Assembly (NCBI RefSeq): GCF_039542905.1
Contig: NZ_BAABIS010000001.1
Location: 8,122,001 to 8,186,000 of the forward strand
Reading direction: 5' to 3'
DNA: 64,000 nt
From: Kitasatospora terrestris
Lineage (GTDB): Bacteria; Actinomycetota; Actinomycetes; Streptomycetales; Streptomycetaceae
The notes below the pieces were generated by a model. It worked only from the letters and a program-made list of their open reading frames with translations, ran no database searches and was not told where the DNA came from. Shown here in pieces: positions 33,908-41,515 of this stretch. Position 1 is the first letter of the stretch. Every line of letters begins with the position of its first letter. Both the position numbers and the translations under genes were made by a program.

Positions 33908-33948
33908 CCACCCGGACCGGGCGCGGTCGGTGACGCACCGGCGCACCC

Positions 33949-34272
33949 CTACCGGCCGAGCGCGTGCCGGAGCTCCTGCTTGCTCATCCTCGAACGGCCG
34001 TGGATGTTGCGCTGCCTGGCCTCGTTGTACAACTGCTCCTTCGTCGGACCCTGCGCTCCGCTGTGCGACCGCAGGCCCCCGCGCCGGGACGACGAGATGT
34101 CCTCCAGCGAACTGCGGCTGGCGGTCTTCGACTCGCCGTGCCGCGCCCGCTCCTTGTTCACCGTCCGCGCGGCGATCTCCTCGGCGCGGTCCTCGCTCTC
34201 GCCGCGCTCCAGCGCGCTGTCCTTGATGTGCTCGTACTGCCGTTCCCGCTTCGGACTCGATCCACGAGGCAT
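33949..34272 (-). CDS. Small Rho-N/SAP-like protein 1 ('plasmid stabilization' family)
   Basis: A 107-residue, highly charged protein. MPRGSSPKRERQYEHIKDSAL, RAEEIAARTVNKERARHGESK, a Ser/Arg linker, and a C-terminal helical module GPTKEQLYNEARQRNIHGRSRMSKQELRHALGR that resembles the Rho termination factor N-terminal/SAP fold. ATG 34272 follows GAGGAG. It lies 6 bp behind the SDR gene, hence one transcript. A same-length paralogue, about 80 percent identical, is at 47348-47671. Possible nucleic-acid binding. Confidence 0.85.
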   Translation of the reverse strand: MPRGSSPKRERQYEHIKDSALERGESEDRAEEIAARTVNKERARHGESKTASRSSLEDISSSRRGGLRSHSGAQGPTKEQLYNEARQRNIHGRSRMSKQELRHALGR

Positions 34273-34278
34273 GAACCC

Positions 34279-35355
34279 TCACTCCTCTCGCTGCACCTGC
34301 GGGGAACGCCTGCCCCGCACCCGTGAGACGAACCCGCCGGCGGCCGCCGGCAGACCCGAACCCACCCGTCCGGCCGCCCCGGCCACCCCGGCGCACATGG
34401 CGCCGACGACGTGCGCGGCCCGCTGCTGGAGGCTGTGCGCACGGGCCCGGTCGTCGAAGCGCCCGTGCGCACCGAAGTCCTCGTAGGAGTCGACCGGGTG
34501 GAACAGGTTGTCCGGATCGCCCGCGCGCCGCCACTCGGAGGTCTGCTGCGAGTCGAAGCCGGTCCGGGCCAGGTAGCGGTCCAGCAGGCCGGGGGCGACC
34601 GCGTTCGCCACCAGGGTCGCCGCCGTACTGGCACCGACCCAGTACTCCCGGCGCGCCGGATGGTCGGCGGCGAACAGCACCGCGCGGGCGGCGACCTCCG
34701 GCTGGTAGATCGGCGGCACCGGCTGGGCGCGCATCGGCAGCCGGGAGCGGACCCAGTCGAACTGCGGGGTGTTCACCGCCGGCATCTGCACCATCGTGCT
34801 GCGCACCCGGGTGCCGGAGGCCAGCAGCTCGCAGCGCAGCGCCTCGTTGAACCCCTGGATGGCGTGCTTGGCGCCGCTGTAGGCGCTCTGCAGCGGGATC
34901 CCGCGGTACGCGATCGCCGAGCCGACCTGCACGACCACGCCCGAGTCGCGCGGCAGCATGCGGCGCAGCGCCGCCTTGGTGGCGTACACGTACCCGAGGT
35001 AGGAGACCTCGGTGACCCGCCGGAACTCCTCGGGCGAGATCTCGGTGAAAGGGGCGAAGACGGAGGCGAACGCGGCGTTCACCCACACGTCGATCCGCCC
35101 GAACGCGTCCTCCACCCGCTGGGCCGCCGCCTCGACCTGGTCGGGGTCGGCGACGTCCGTCTCGACGGCGAGGACCTGCGCGGCGCCCGCCAGCTCGGCG
35201 TCCCGCACCGCCCCGTCGAGACCGGCGCGGCCGCGGGCGATCAGCGCGACCCGGTCGCCGCGGGCGGCGAACGCCACCGCGCAGGCCCGCCCGATGCCGG
35301 CACTGGCCCCGGTGACCACCACGGTGCGGACGGCGGCGGTTCTGTCGTGTGTCAT
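34279..35355 (-). CDS. SDR-family oxidoreductase with C-terminal extension
   Basis: A 358-residue short-chain dehydrogenase, about 100 residues longer than classical members. TGASAGIGRACAVAFAARGD is the cofactor motif, WVNAAFASVF replaces the usual NNAG, and VGSAIAYRGIPLQSAYSGAKHAIQGF gives the Ser-Tyr-Lys triad. The extra C-terminal part (residues 240-358) includes YLARTGFDSQQTSEWRRAGDPDNLFHPVD and an Arg-rich tail; this layout is common in streptomycete stress-region SDRs. ATG 35355 is chosen because the SDR fold begins immediately; an upstream frame to 35388 lacks a ribosome site. Confidence 0.88.
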   Translation of the reverse strand: MTHDRTAAVRTVVVTGASAGIGRACAVAFAARGDRVALIARGRAGLDGAVRDAELAGAAQVLAVETDVADPDQVEAAAQRVEDAFGRIDVWVNAAFASVFAPFTEISPEEFRRVTEVSYLGYVYATKAALRRMLPRDSGVVVQVGSAIAYRGIPLQSAYSGAKHAIQGFNEALRCELLASGTRVRSTMVQMPAVNTPQFDWVRSRLPMRAQPVPPIYQPEVAARAVLFAADHPARREYWVGASTAATLVANAVAPGLLDRYLARTGFDSQQTSEWRRAGDPDNLFHPVDSYEDFGAHGRFDDRARAHSLQQRAAHVVGAMCAGVAGAAGRVGSGLPAAAGGFVSRVRGRRSPQVQREE

Positions 35356-35366
35356 GGGGGTGCGGA

Positions 35367-35390
35367 TTTCCCCGATCGCCGCCCGCAAAC
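35367..35390 (-). promoter_or_regulatory. Possible SigB-class promoter of the SDR gene
   Basis: Minus-strand GTTT (35387-35390), 14 bp, GGGAAA (35367-35372), 11 bp before the start. It is the same GTTTGC-N12-GGGAAA arrangement as at 47272-47295. Confidence 0.3.
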
Positions 35391-35440
35391 GGGGCGGTTC
35401 CGGGCGTTGCCCCGCCGGGCCCGCGAGGCGCGCGCGGCGG

Positions 35441-35692
35441 TCATCGAGAGGGCGGGCGGTCGCCGTACTCGGAGCCGCCGGGGCGGTCGGCGTCGGATTC
35501 GTCCGGAGTGCTCCACGAGCCCGAGCGCGGGCCGCGGCGCTCCCCGGGGCGGTAGGCGGGCCCCTTGGCGCGGGCTCGTCGGCGGCTGCCCCAGACGAAG
35601 GCCGCGATGAGGACGGCGAGGATCACCACCGCCGGGACCAGGAGCCCGGTGCCTGACAGGGACGCGGAGAGCTGGACCGTTCGGTCGACCAT
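35441..35692 (-). CDS. DUF6479-like small membrane protein
   Basis: An 83-residue protein with one N-terminal transmembrane helix (GLLVPAVVILAVLIAAFVWG) followed by a basic, unstructured cytoplasmic tail RRRARAKGPAYRPGERRGP. ATG 35692 has an AGGGA about 11 nt upstream. It resembles the DUF6479 family of Streptomyces; function unknown. Confidence 0.75.
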   Translation of the reverse strand: MVDRTVQLSASLSGTGLLVPAVVILAVLIAAFVWGSRRRARAKGPAYRPGERRGPRSGSWSTPDESDADRPGGSEYGDRPPSR

Positions 35693-35849
35693 GAGCGGGG
35701 ATTCCCTTCGTTGCGACTTCGTGGGGTGGCCGCACGGCAGTCCTCACCGGCGGCTCGCGGTGCGTCTTTCCGCACCGGCCGACCCCAACCCCCGGAGGCC
35801 GGGCCGGCTGCCGGATGTGCGGAGGAGTTGTGGAGGTTCCGGTCGGGCC

Positions 35850-35874
35850 GCCTGCCGTTGCGGCCACCGGGTAG
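35850..35874 (+). promoter_or_regulatory. Predicted SigB-class promoter of the SsgA-like gene
   Basis: GCCT (35850-35853), 15 bp, GGGTAG (35869-35874), 55 bp before ATG 35929. A small hairpin GGTGCG-6-CGCACC lies further upstream at 35759-35776. Confidence 0.4.
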
Positions 35875-35928
35875 CCGAGCGCCCACAGCCTGCCCGTAGG
35901 GCGGCATGACGCCACGGAAGGTGCCTCA

Positions 35929-36351
35929 ATGCCGATGTCCGCCGTCCGACCGATGCTGGTCACCCTTCCGGACAGCGACCACCCCCACGTGCCGATCCTC
36001 GCGGAGCTGCGCTTCGACACCAGCCGCCCCTTCGCGGCGTGCCTGTCGTTCCCGGTCGCCGGGTGCGACTGCGCGGACGACGACCTGGCGGTGTGCTGGT
36101 ACTTCAGCCGCGACCTGCTGGACGAGGGCCGGTACGCGCCCGCCGGCAGCGGCGACGTGCGGGTCGGCCCCGGCGACGCGGGGGACGTCCGCATCACCCT
36201 GCGGGGGCCGACCGGGCAGGCGGTGATCAGCGCCCCCGGGGAGCTGATCACCGCCTTCCTCGCCGACAGCTTCGCGCTGGTGCCCGCCGGTTCGGAGTCC
36301 GACCACCTGGACATCGACGCCGTCGTGCAGTGGATCCTCGCGGCCGGCTGA
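35929..36351 (+). CDS. SsgA-like sporulation/cell-division regulator
   Basis: A 140-residue SALP-family protein. It has the conserved order ILAELRFDTSRPFAACLSFP, WYFSRDLLDEGRYAPAGSGDVRVGP, GQAVISAPGELITAFLADSFALVPAGSESDHLDIDAVV. SsgA-like proteins are confined to morphologically complex actinomycetes and position septa or remodel peptidoglycan during sporulation. ATG 35929 has GGAAGG at 7 nt. Paralogue type (SsgA to SsgG) cannot be told from this alone. Confidence 0.92.
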   Translation: MPMSAVRPMLVTLPDSDHPHVPILAELRFDTSRPFAACLSFPVAGCDCADDDLAVCWYFSRDLLDEGRYAPAGSGDVRVGPGDAGDVRITLRGPTGQAVISAPGELITAFLADSFALVPAGSESDHLDIDAVVQWILAAG

Positions 36352-36374
36352 CCCGCGTCCGAAGCCGGCGGGGC

Positions 36375-36596
36375 TCAGAGCACCAGGCCGAGCACGATGC
36401 CCGCGATCACCAGGCAGACCAGGACGGCGACGAAGGTGATCAGGGTGGCGGGGCCCCACGCGTGGGTGACCTCGGGCGGCTCGGGGTGCGAGATCCCCGA
36501 GATGCCGCCTTCGGCGGGCGGGGTGTCGCCGTCGCGCAGAGTGCCGTCCCCGGTCAGCCCGGGGGTGTGGCGTGGATCGGGATCCGGCGTCGACAT
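36375..36596 (-). CDS. DUF6480-like small membrane protein
   Basis: A 73-residue protein: an acidic/Pro-rich N-terminus (MSTPDPDPRHTPGLTGDGTL, GISGISHPEPPEV) and one C-terminal transmembrane helix (TLITFVAVLVCLVIAGIVLGLVL). ATG 36596 follows GGAGGAGG. Resembles DUF6480 of Streptomyces. Converges with the SsgA-like gene. Confidence 0.82.
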   Translation of the reverse strand: MSTPDPDPRHTPGLTGDGTLRDGDTPPAEGGISGISHPEPPEVTHAWGPATLITFVAVLVCLVIAGIVLGLVL

Positions 36597-36644
36597 GGTT
36601 CCTCCTCCGTGGCGGGTCGTCCTGCTGGGCGTTCCGCGTCGCGC

Positions 36645-36669
36645 CTACCCGGCTGCGTCCGGGTCACGC
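36645..36669 (-). promoter_or_regulatory. Predicted SigB-class promoter of the DUF6480 gene
   Basis: Minus-strand GCGT (36666-36669), 15 bp, GGGTAG (36645-36650), 48 bp before the start codon. Confidence 0.42.
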
Positions 36670-36858
36670 CGACGAGGTCGACCCGCCGGAGCGGGCACGG
36701 CGGCCGGCGCGAGGTCGGCGCCCGGCGCCTGGGCGCGTGCTGGCAGCCGAGGTCGCCGGTGACCCGAACGCAGGAGGGCCGGACCGGTTTCGGGAATCCG
36801 TGCATGATCCTTCCCGCTCGGGGCACCCGGCATCCCGATACCGACTACGGAGGTCTCG

Positions 36859-37026
36859 ATGGTTCCCCTTCTTCTCGTCCTGCTGCTGGCCCTGATCCTC
36901 TTCGGCGCCGGATTCGCGCTGAAGGCCCTCTGGTGGGTGGCCTTCATCGTCCTGGTCGTGTGGTTGGTCGGCTTCGTCGCCCGTGGCAGCCATTCCTCGG
37001 GTCGTTACCGCTGGTACCGCTGGTAG
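36859..37026 (+). CDS. Small hydrophobic membrane protein
   Basis: A 55-residue gene: ATG 36859 with GGAGG 5 nt upstream, stop TAG 37024-37026. The product MVPLLLVLLLALILFGAGFA, LKALWWVAFIVLVVWLVGFVA, then RGSHSSGRYRWYRW, has two adjacent transmembrane helices and an aromatic, basic tail. Similar 'hydrophobic proteins' are common in Streptomyces and unassigned. A terminator follows. Confidence 0.8.
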   Translation: MVPLLLVLLLALILFGAGFALKALWWVAFIVLVVWLVGFVARGSHSSGRYRWYRW

Positions 37027-37043
37027 GGGTTCCCCGACCGACA

Positions 37044-37080
37044 GGCCGCAGTCCCCGGGATCGCTCCGGGGGCTGCGGCC
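37044..37080. terminator. 15-bp hairpin terminator
   Basis: GGCCGCAGTCCCCGG (37044-37058) pairs with CCGGGGGCTGCGGCC (37066-37080), with one G-U pair and a 7-nt loop, just after the small hydrophobic protein gene. Confidence 0.8.
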
Positions 37081-37112
37081 TCGGGTGCGCCGGGGGCCGA
37101 TCCGGGCTTTTC

Positions 37113-37136
37113 GGATCGGGTGGGGGCTTGGGGTAG
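37113..37136 (+). promoter_or_regulatory. Possible SigB-class promoter of the hybrid kinase
   Basis: GGAT (37113-37116), 14 bp, GGGTAG (37131-37136), 79 bp before ATG 37215. Confidence 0.35.
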
Positions 37137-37214
37137 TTTCGGGGCGGTACGTGCCCGTGTTGCAGGACGGCTGCCGGTGTTCGGCGCCCGGGTGGCTCTA
37201 GGAGGCGACGGTCG

Positions 37215-40200
37215 ATGGCTGGTTCAACCACGCAGAACGGTTCCCGCGGGGACGCGGGCCCGGACGCCGCGCAGGTCGGGGTGCCGGAGCTGCGGCTGCT
37301 GCTGGCCGGGTTGACGTCGGTGCGCGACGGGGACTTCGGCACCCGGCTGCCGGACGACGCGGACGGTCTGCTGGGCGAGATCGCGGGTGTGTTCAACGGC
37401 ATGGTCGACCAGCTGTCGCGGTTCACCTCGGAGGTGACCCGGGTGGCCCGCGAGGTGGGCACCGAGGGGCGGCTGGGCGGCCAGGCGCAGGTGCCGGGCG
37501 TCTCGGGGACGTGGGCGGACCTGACGGACTCCGTGAACGCGATGGCCGGCAACCTGACGACCCAGGTCCGGGACATCGCGCAGGTCGCCACGGCGGTGGC
37601 CGAGGGCGACCTGTCGCAGAAGATCACCGTGGACGCGCGGGGTGAGATCCTGCAGCTGAAGAACACCGTCAACACCATGGTGGACCAGCTCGGTTCGTTC
37701 GCCGGGGAGGTGACCCGGGTCGCGCGCGAGGTGGGCACCGAGGGCATTCTGGGCGGCCAGGCGGACGTGAAGGGCGTCTCGGGGACGTGGCGCGACCTCA
37801 CGGACTCGGTGAACTTCATGGCGGGCAACCTGACCGGCCAGGTCCGCAGCATCGCGCAGGTCGCCACCGCCGTCGCCCAGGGCGACCTCTCGCAGAAGAT
37901 CAGGGTGGACGCGCGGGGCGAGATCCTGGAGCTGAAGAACACCATCAACACCATGGTGGACCAGCTCGGTTCGTTCGCCGGGGAGGTGACCCGGGTCGCG
38001 CGCGAGGTGGGCACCGAGGGCCGGCTCGGCGGCCAGGCGGACGTCCGGGACGTCTCGGGAACGTGGCGCGACCTCACCGAGTCCGTGAACGTCATGGCGG
38101 ACAACCTCACGGCCCAGGTCCGCGCGATCGCGTCGGTCACCACGGCGGTGGCCCAGGGCGACCTGTCGCAGAAGATCAGGGTGGACGCGCGGGGCGAGAT
38201 CCTGGAGCTGAAGGAGACCATCAACACGATGGTCGACCAGCTCTCGGCGTTCGCGGACGAGGTCACCCGGGTCGCCCGCGAGGTCGGCACCGAGGGCAAC
38301 CTGGGCGGCCAGGCCACCGTCCGCGGCGTGTCCGGCACGTGGAAGGACCTGACGGACAACGTCAACGTGATGGCGTCCAACCTCACCGGGCAGGTCCGCA
38401 GCATCGCCCAGGTCGCCACCGCCGTCGCCAAGGGCGACCTCTCGCAGAAGATCAACGTCGAGGCCAAGGGCGAGGTCGCCGCCCTCGCCGGCGTGATCAA
38501 CACCATGGTCGACACGCTCTCCGCGTTCGCCGACGAGGTGACCCGGGTGGCCCGCGAGGTGGGCACCGAAGGCACGCTGGGCGGCCAGGCGCGCGTCCTG
38601 AACGTCGCGGGCACCTGGAAGGACCTCACCGACAACGTCAACTTCATGGCGCACAACCTGACCAGCCAGGTGCGCAACATCGCCCAGGTCACCACGGCGG
38701 TCGCCAACGGCGACCTGACCCGCAAGATCGACGTCGACGCGCGGGGCGAGATCCTGGAGCTGAAGACCACCATCAACACCATGGTCGACCAGCTGTCCTC
38801 GTTCGCCGCCGAGGTCACCCGGGTGGCCCGCGAGGTCGGCAGCGAGGGGCGCCTGGGCGGTCAGGCCGAGGTCGAGGGCGTCTCCGGCACCTGGAAGCGC
38901 CTCACCGAGAACGTCAACGAACTCGCGGGCAACCTGACCCGCCAGGTCCGCGCGATCGCCGAGGTGACCAGCGCGGTGACCGCCGGCGACCTGACCCGGT
39001 CGATCACCGTGGACGCCTCCGGCGAGGTCGCCGACCTCAAGGACAACATCAACTTCATGGTGGAGTCCCTGCGCGAGACCACCCGTGCCAACGAGGACCA
39101 GGACTGGCTGAAGACCAACCTGGCCCGGATCGCGGCCCTGATGCAGGGCCGCCGGGACCTCGCGGCCGTCGCCGAGTCGATCATGGACGAACTGACCCCG
39201 CTGGTCTCGGCCCAGTGCGGCGCCTTCTACCTCGCCGAGGAGACCGGCGAGGGCACGGTGCTCCGCCTGGTCGCCTCCTACGCCTTCCCCGACGGCCCGC
39301 GGCCCGAGGTCTTCCGGCTCGGCGAGTCGTTCGTGGGCCAGGCCGCGCGCAGCCGCCGCACCATCGCCGTCGACCACCTGCCGCCCGGCTACCTCTCGGC
39401 GGCCTCCGGCCTCGGCCGCACCGAGGCGCTCGCCCTGATGGTGCTGCCGATCACCGTCGAGGACCAGGTCCTCGGCGTGATCGAGCTCGCGGCCGTCCAG
39501 CCCTTCACCCCGGTCCACCGCGACTTCCTGGACCAGCTGATGGAGACGATCGGCGTCAACGTCAACACGATCGTCGCCAACGCCCGGACCGACGAACTGC
39601 TCGGCGAGTCCCAGCGGCTCGCCGCCGAACTCCAGGCCCGCTCCGAGGAACTGCAGGCCCGCCAGGAGGAGCTGCAGGTCTCCAACTCCGAACTCGAGGA
39701 GAAGGCGGAGCTGCTGGCCGCCCAGAAGGGCGACATCGAGGCCAAGAACCTGGAGATCGAGCAGGCCCGCCAGGAACTCGAGGACCGGGCCCACCAGTTG
39801 TCGGTCGCCTCGAAGTACAAGTCGGAGTTCCTGGCCAACATGAGCCACGAACTGCGCACCCCGCTCAACAGCCTGCTGATCCTCGCGCAGCTGCTCGCCC
39901 AGAACCCGACCCGCAACCTGACCGCCAAGCAGGTCGAGTACGCCGGCATCATCCACTCCGCCGGCTCCGACCTGCTGCAGCTGATCAACGACATCCTGGA
40001 CCTCTCCAAGGTCGAGGCCGGCAAGATGGACCTCAACCTCGAGACGGTCTCCGTGGCGAGCCTGGTCGACTACGTCGAGGCGACGTTCCGCCCGATGACC
40101 GGCCAGAAGAACCTCGCCCTCACCGTGCGCACCGGCCACGGCGTGCCCGAGGCGCTGCGCACCGACGACTACCGGCTGCGCCAGGTGCTGCGCAACCTGC

Positions 40201-41459
40201 TCTCCAACGCGGTGAAGTTCACCGAACAGGGCAGCGTCCAGCTGATCATCGACCAGGTCGACCCCCGGGAACTCCCCGACGGCGCGCGCCTCGACGGCCC
40301 GGTCCTGGCCTTCCGGGTCACCGACACCGGGATCGGCATCGCTCCGCAGCACCTGGAGACCGTCTTCGGCGCCTTCCAGCAGGCCGACGGCACCACCAGC
40401 CGCAAGTACGGGGGCACCGGACTCGGGCTGTCGATCAGCCGCGAGATCGCCTACCTGCTCGGTGGCGGCATCACGGTGGAGAGCGTGCTCGGCCAGGGCA
40501 GCACCTTCACCCTGTACCTGCCCATCACCCGCGCCGACCTCCCGGAGACGCCCGCGGTGGCGCCGGGCACCGCCGTCGAGGCCGCCGGCCGCCCGGCCGT
40601 CGCCGACCTTCCCGCGGTGCCGCTGCCCGCCCGCCGGCTGCTGGTCGTCGAGGCCCGGACGAACGGGCTGCTCGGCCTGGTCTGCGAGAACGCGCTCACC
40701 GACCTGCCCCGGCCCGACGGACGCGAGCTGGAGATCGTCACCGCCGTCGGCGCGCACGAGGCGGCCGCCACCCTGGCGGACGGCCCGTGCCACTGCGTGG
40801 TGCTCGACCTCGACCTGCCCGGCGGCGCCGCCTTCGCGCTGCTCAAGGACATGGACGGCGATCCGGCGCTGCACGCCGTCCCCGTGCTCGCCCACCGCAG
40901 CCGCGGCTTCGCCACCGACGACGACCTGCTCACCGCCGGGGCCGCCCGGCCGCTGGAGATCCTGTCCAGCCTGGACGAGCTGCGCGAACGCGTGGCCCTG
41001 CACATGAGCGCCGCCAGCCCCGAGGACATCCGGCCGCGTACCGCCCCCGCCTGGGAACCCGAGGCGGACCCGAGCCTGACCGGCCGCACCGCGCTCGTGG
41101 TGGACGACGACGACCGCAACCTGTACGCGATCACCGGCATCCTCGAACTGCACGGCATGGAGGTCCTCAAGGCCGAGAACGGGCGCGCCGCGCTCGACTC
41201 CCTGGCCGCCCACCCGGGGATCGACGTCATCCTGATGGACGTGATGATGCCCGAGATGGACGGATACACGGCGACCGCGGCGATCCGCGCGATGCCCGAG
41301 CACGCCCGCCTCCCGATCATCGCTGTCACCGCGAAGGCCATGATCGGCGACCGGGAGAAGAGCCTGGCGGCCGGAGCCAGCGACTACATCACCAAGCCGG
41401 TCGACGCCGCCGAACTGATCAGCCGCATCCGGGACCAGCTCACCGCCGCGCCCTCCTGA
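37215..41459 (+). CDS. Soluble hybrid histidine kinase with tandem HAMP array, GAF and two receiver domains
   Basis: A 1414-residue cytoplasmic group-III-type hybrid kinase. Residues 25-620 are a HAMP array containing six 92-residue repeats (each with VTRVAREVG(T/S)EG, LGGQA, GTWKDLTDNVN, GDLSQKI-like blocks). Residues 640-790 form a GAF domain (LVSAQCGAFYLAEETGEG), followed by a coiled coil (800-865). HisKA has the phospho-acceptor His near 878 in NMSHELRTPLNSLL; the HATPase has LLSNAVKFTE, DTGIGIAPQ and GTGLGLSI. Receiver 1 (about 1140-1260) lacks the acidic pair (VVEARTNG) and looks degenerate; receiver 2 has VVDDDDRN, the acceptor Asp near 1342 in LMDVMMPEMDGY and ITKPVD. ATG 37215 follows GGAGG. 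No membrane segment, so it senses an internal signal such as osmotic or mechanical state, as Nik1-like kinases do. Confidence 0.95.
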   Translation: MAGSTTQNGSRGDAGPDAAQVGVPELRLLLAGLTSVRDGDFGTRLPDDADGLLGEIAGVFNGMVDQLSRFTSEVTRVAREVGTEGRLGGQAQVPGVSGTWADLTDSVNAMAGNLTTQVRDIAQVATAVAEGDLSQKITVDARGEILQLKNTVNTMVDQLGSFAGEVTRVAREVGTEGILGGQADVKGVSGTWRDLTDSVNFMAGNLTGQVRSIAQVATAVAQGDLSQKIRVDARGEILELKNTINTMVDQLGSFAGEVTRVAREVGTEGRLGGQADVRDVSGTWRDLTESVNVMADNLTAQVRAIASVTTAVAQGDLSQKIRVDARGEILELKETINTMVDQLSAFADEVTRVAREVGTEGNLGGQATVRGVSGTWKDLTDNVNVMASNLTGQVRSIAQVATAVAKGDLSQKINVEAKGEVAALAGVINTMVDTLSAFADEVTRVAREVGTEGTLGGQARVLNVAGTWKDLTDNVNFMAHNLTSQVRNIAQVTTAVANGDLTRKIDVDARGEILELKTTINTMVDQLSSFAAEVTRVAREVGSEGRLGGQAEVEGVSGTWKRLTENVNELAGNLTRQVRAIAEVTSAVTAGDLTRSITVDASGEVADLKDNINFMVESLRETTRANEDQDWLKTNLARIAALMQGRRDLAAVAESIMDELTPLVSAQCGAFYLAEETGEGTVLRLVASYAFPDGPRPEVFRLGESFVGQAARSRRTIAVDHLPPGYLSAASGLGRTEALALMVLPITVEDQVLGVIELAAVQPFTPVHRDFLDQLMETIGVNVNTIVANARTDELLGESQRLAAELQARSEELQARQEELQVSNSELEEKAELLAAQKGDIEAKNLEIEQARQELEDRAHQLSVASKYKSEFLANMSHELRTPLNSLLILAQLLAQNPTRNLTAKQVEYAGIIHSAGSDLLQLINDILDLSKVEAGKMDLNLETVSVASLVDYVEATFRPMTGQKNLALTVRTGHGVPEALRTDDYRLRQVLRNLLSNAVKFTEQGSVQLIIDQVDPRELPDGARLDGPVLAFRVTDTGIGIAPQHLETVFGAFQQADGTTSRKYGGTGLGLSISREIAYLLGGGITVESVLGQGSTFTLYLPITRADLPETPAVAPGTAVEAAGRPAVADLPAVPLPARRLLVVEARTNGLLGLVCENALTDLPRPDGRELEIVTAVGAHEAAATLADGPCHCVVLDLDLPGGAAFALLKDMDGDPALHAVPVLAHRSRGFATDDDLLTAGAARPLEILSSLDELRERVALHMSAASPEDIRPRTAPAWEPEADPSLTGRTALVVDDDDRNLYAITGILELHGMEVLKAENGRAALDSLAAHPGIDVILMDVMMPEMDGYTATAAIRAMPEHARLPIIAVTAKAMIGDREKSLAAGASDYITKPVDAAELISRIRDQLTAAPS
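37434..39089 (+). repeat. Six 276-bp coding repeats (HAMP array)
   Basis: The phase GTGACCC-GGGT recurs every 276 bp from 37434 and 37710 onward, six times, encoding 92-residue double-HAMP units. Nucleotide similarity between units is high, so this stretch may recombine or misassemble. Confidence 0.85.
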
Positions 41460-41515
41460 GCCGTCCTGACCCGCCCTGAGCCCCAGAACAGCTCACGTCC
41501 CGTCAGGAGACCGGT

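Noticed and set aside
28984..33933. A 1649-codon open frame on the plus strand
   Set aside because: It is antisense to the FAD/FeS and TPP oxidase genes, whose protein motifs are unmistakable. Its own product is Val/Gly/Gln/Arg-rich low-complexity sequence, the usual shadow in GC-rich DNA.
37224..41303. A 1359-codon open frame antisense to the hybrid kinase
   Set aside because: Shadow of the kinase; the apparent repeats only mirror the HAMP repeats.
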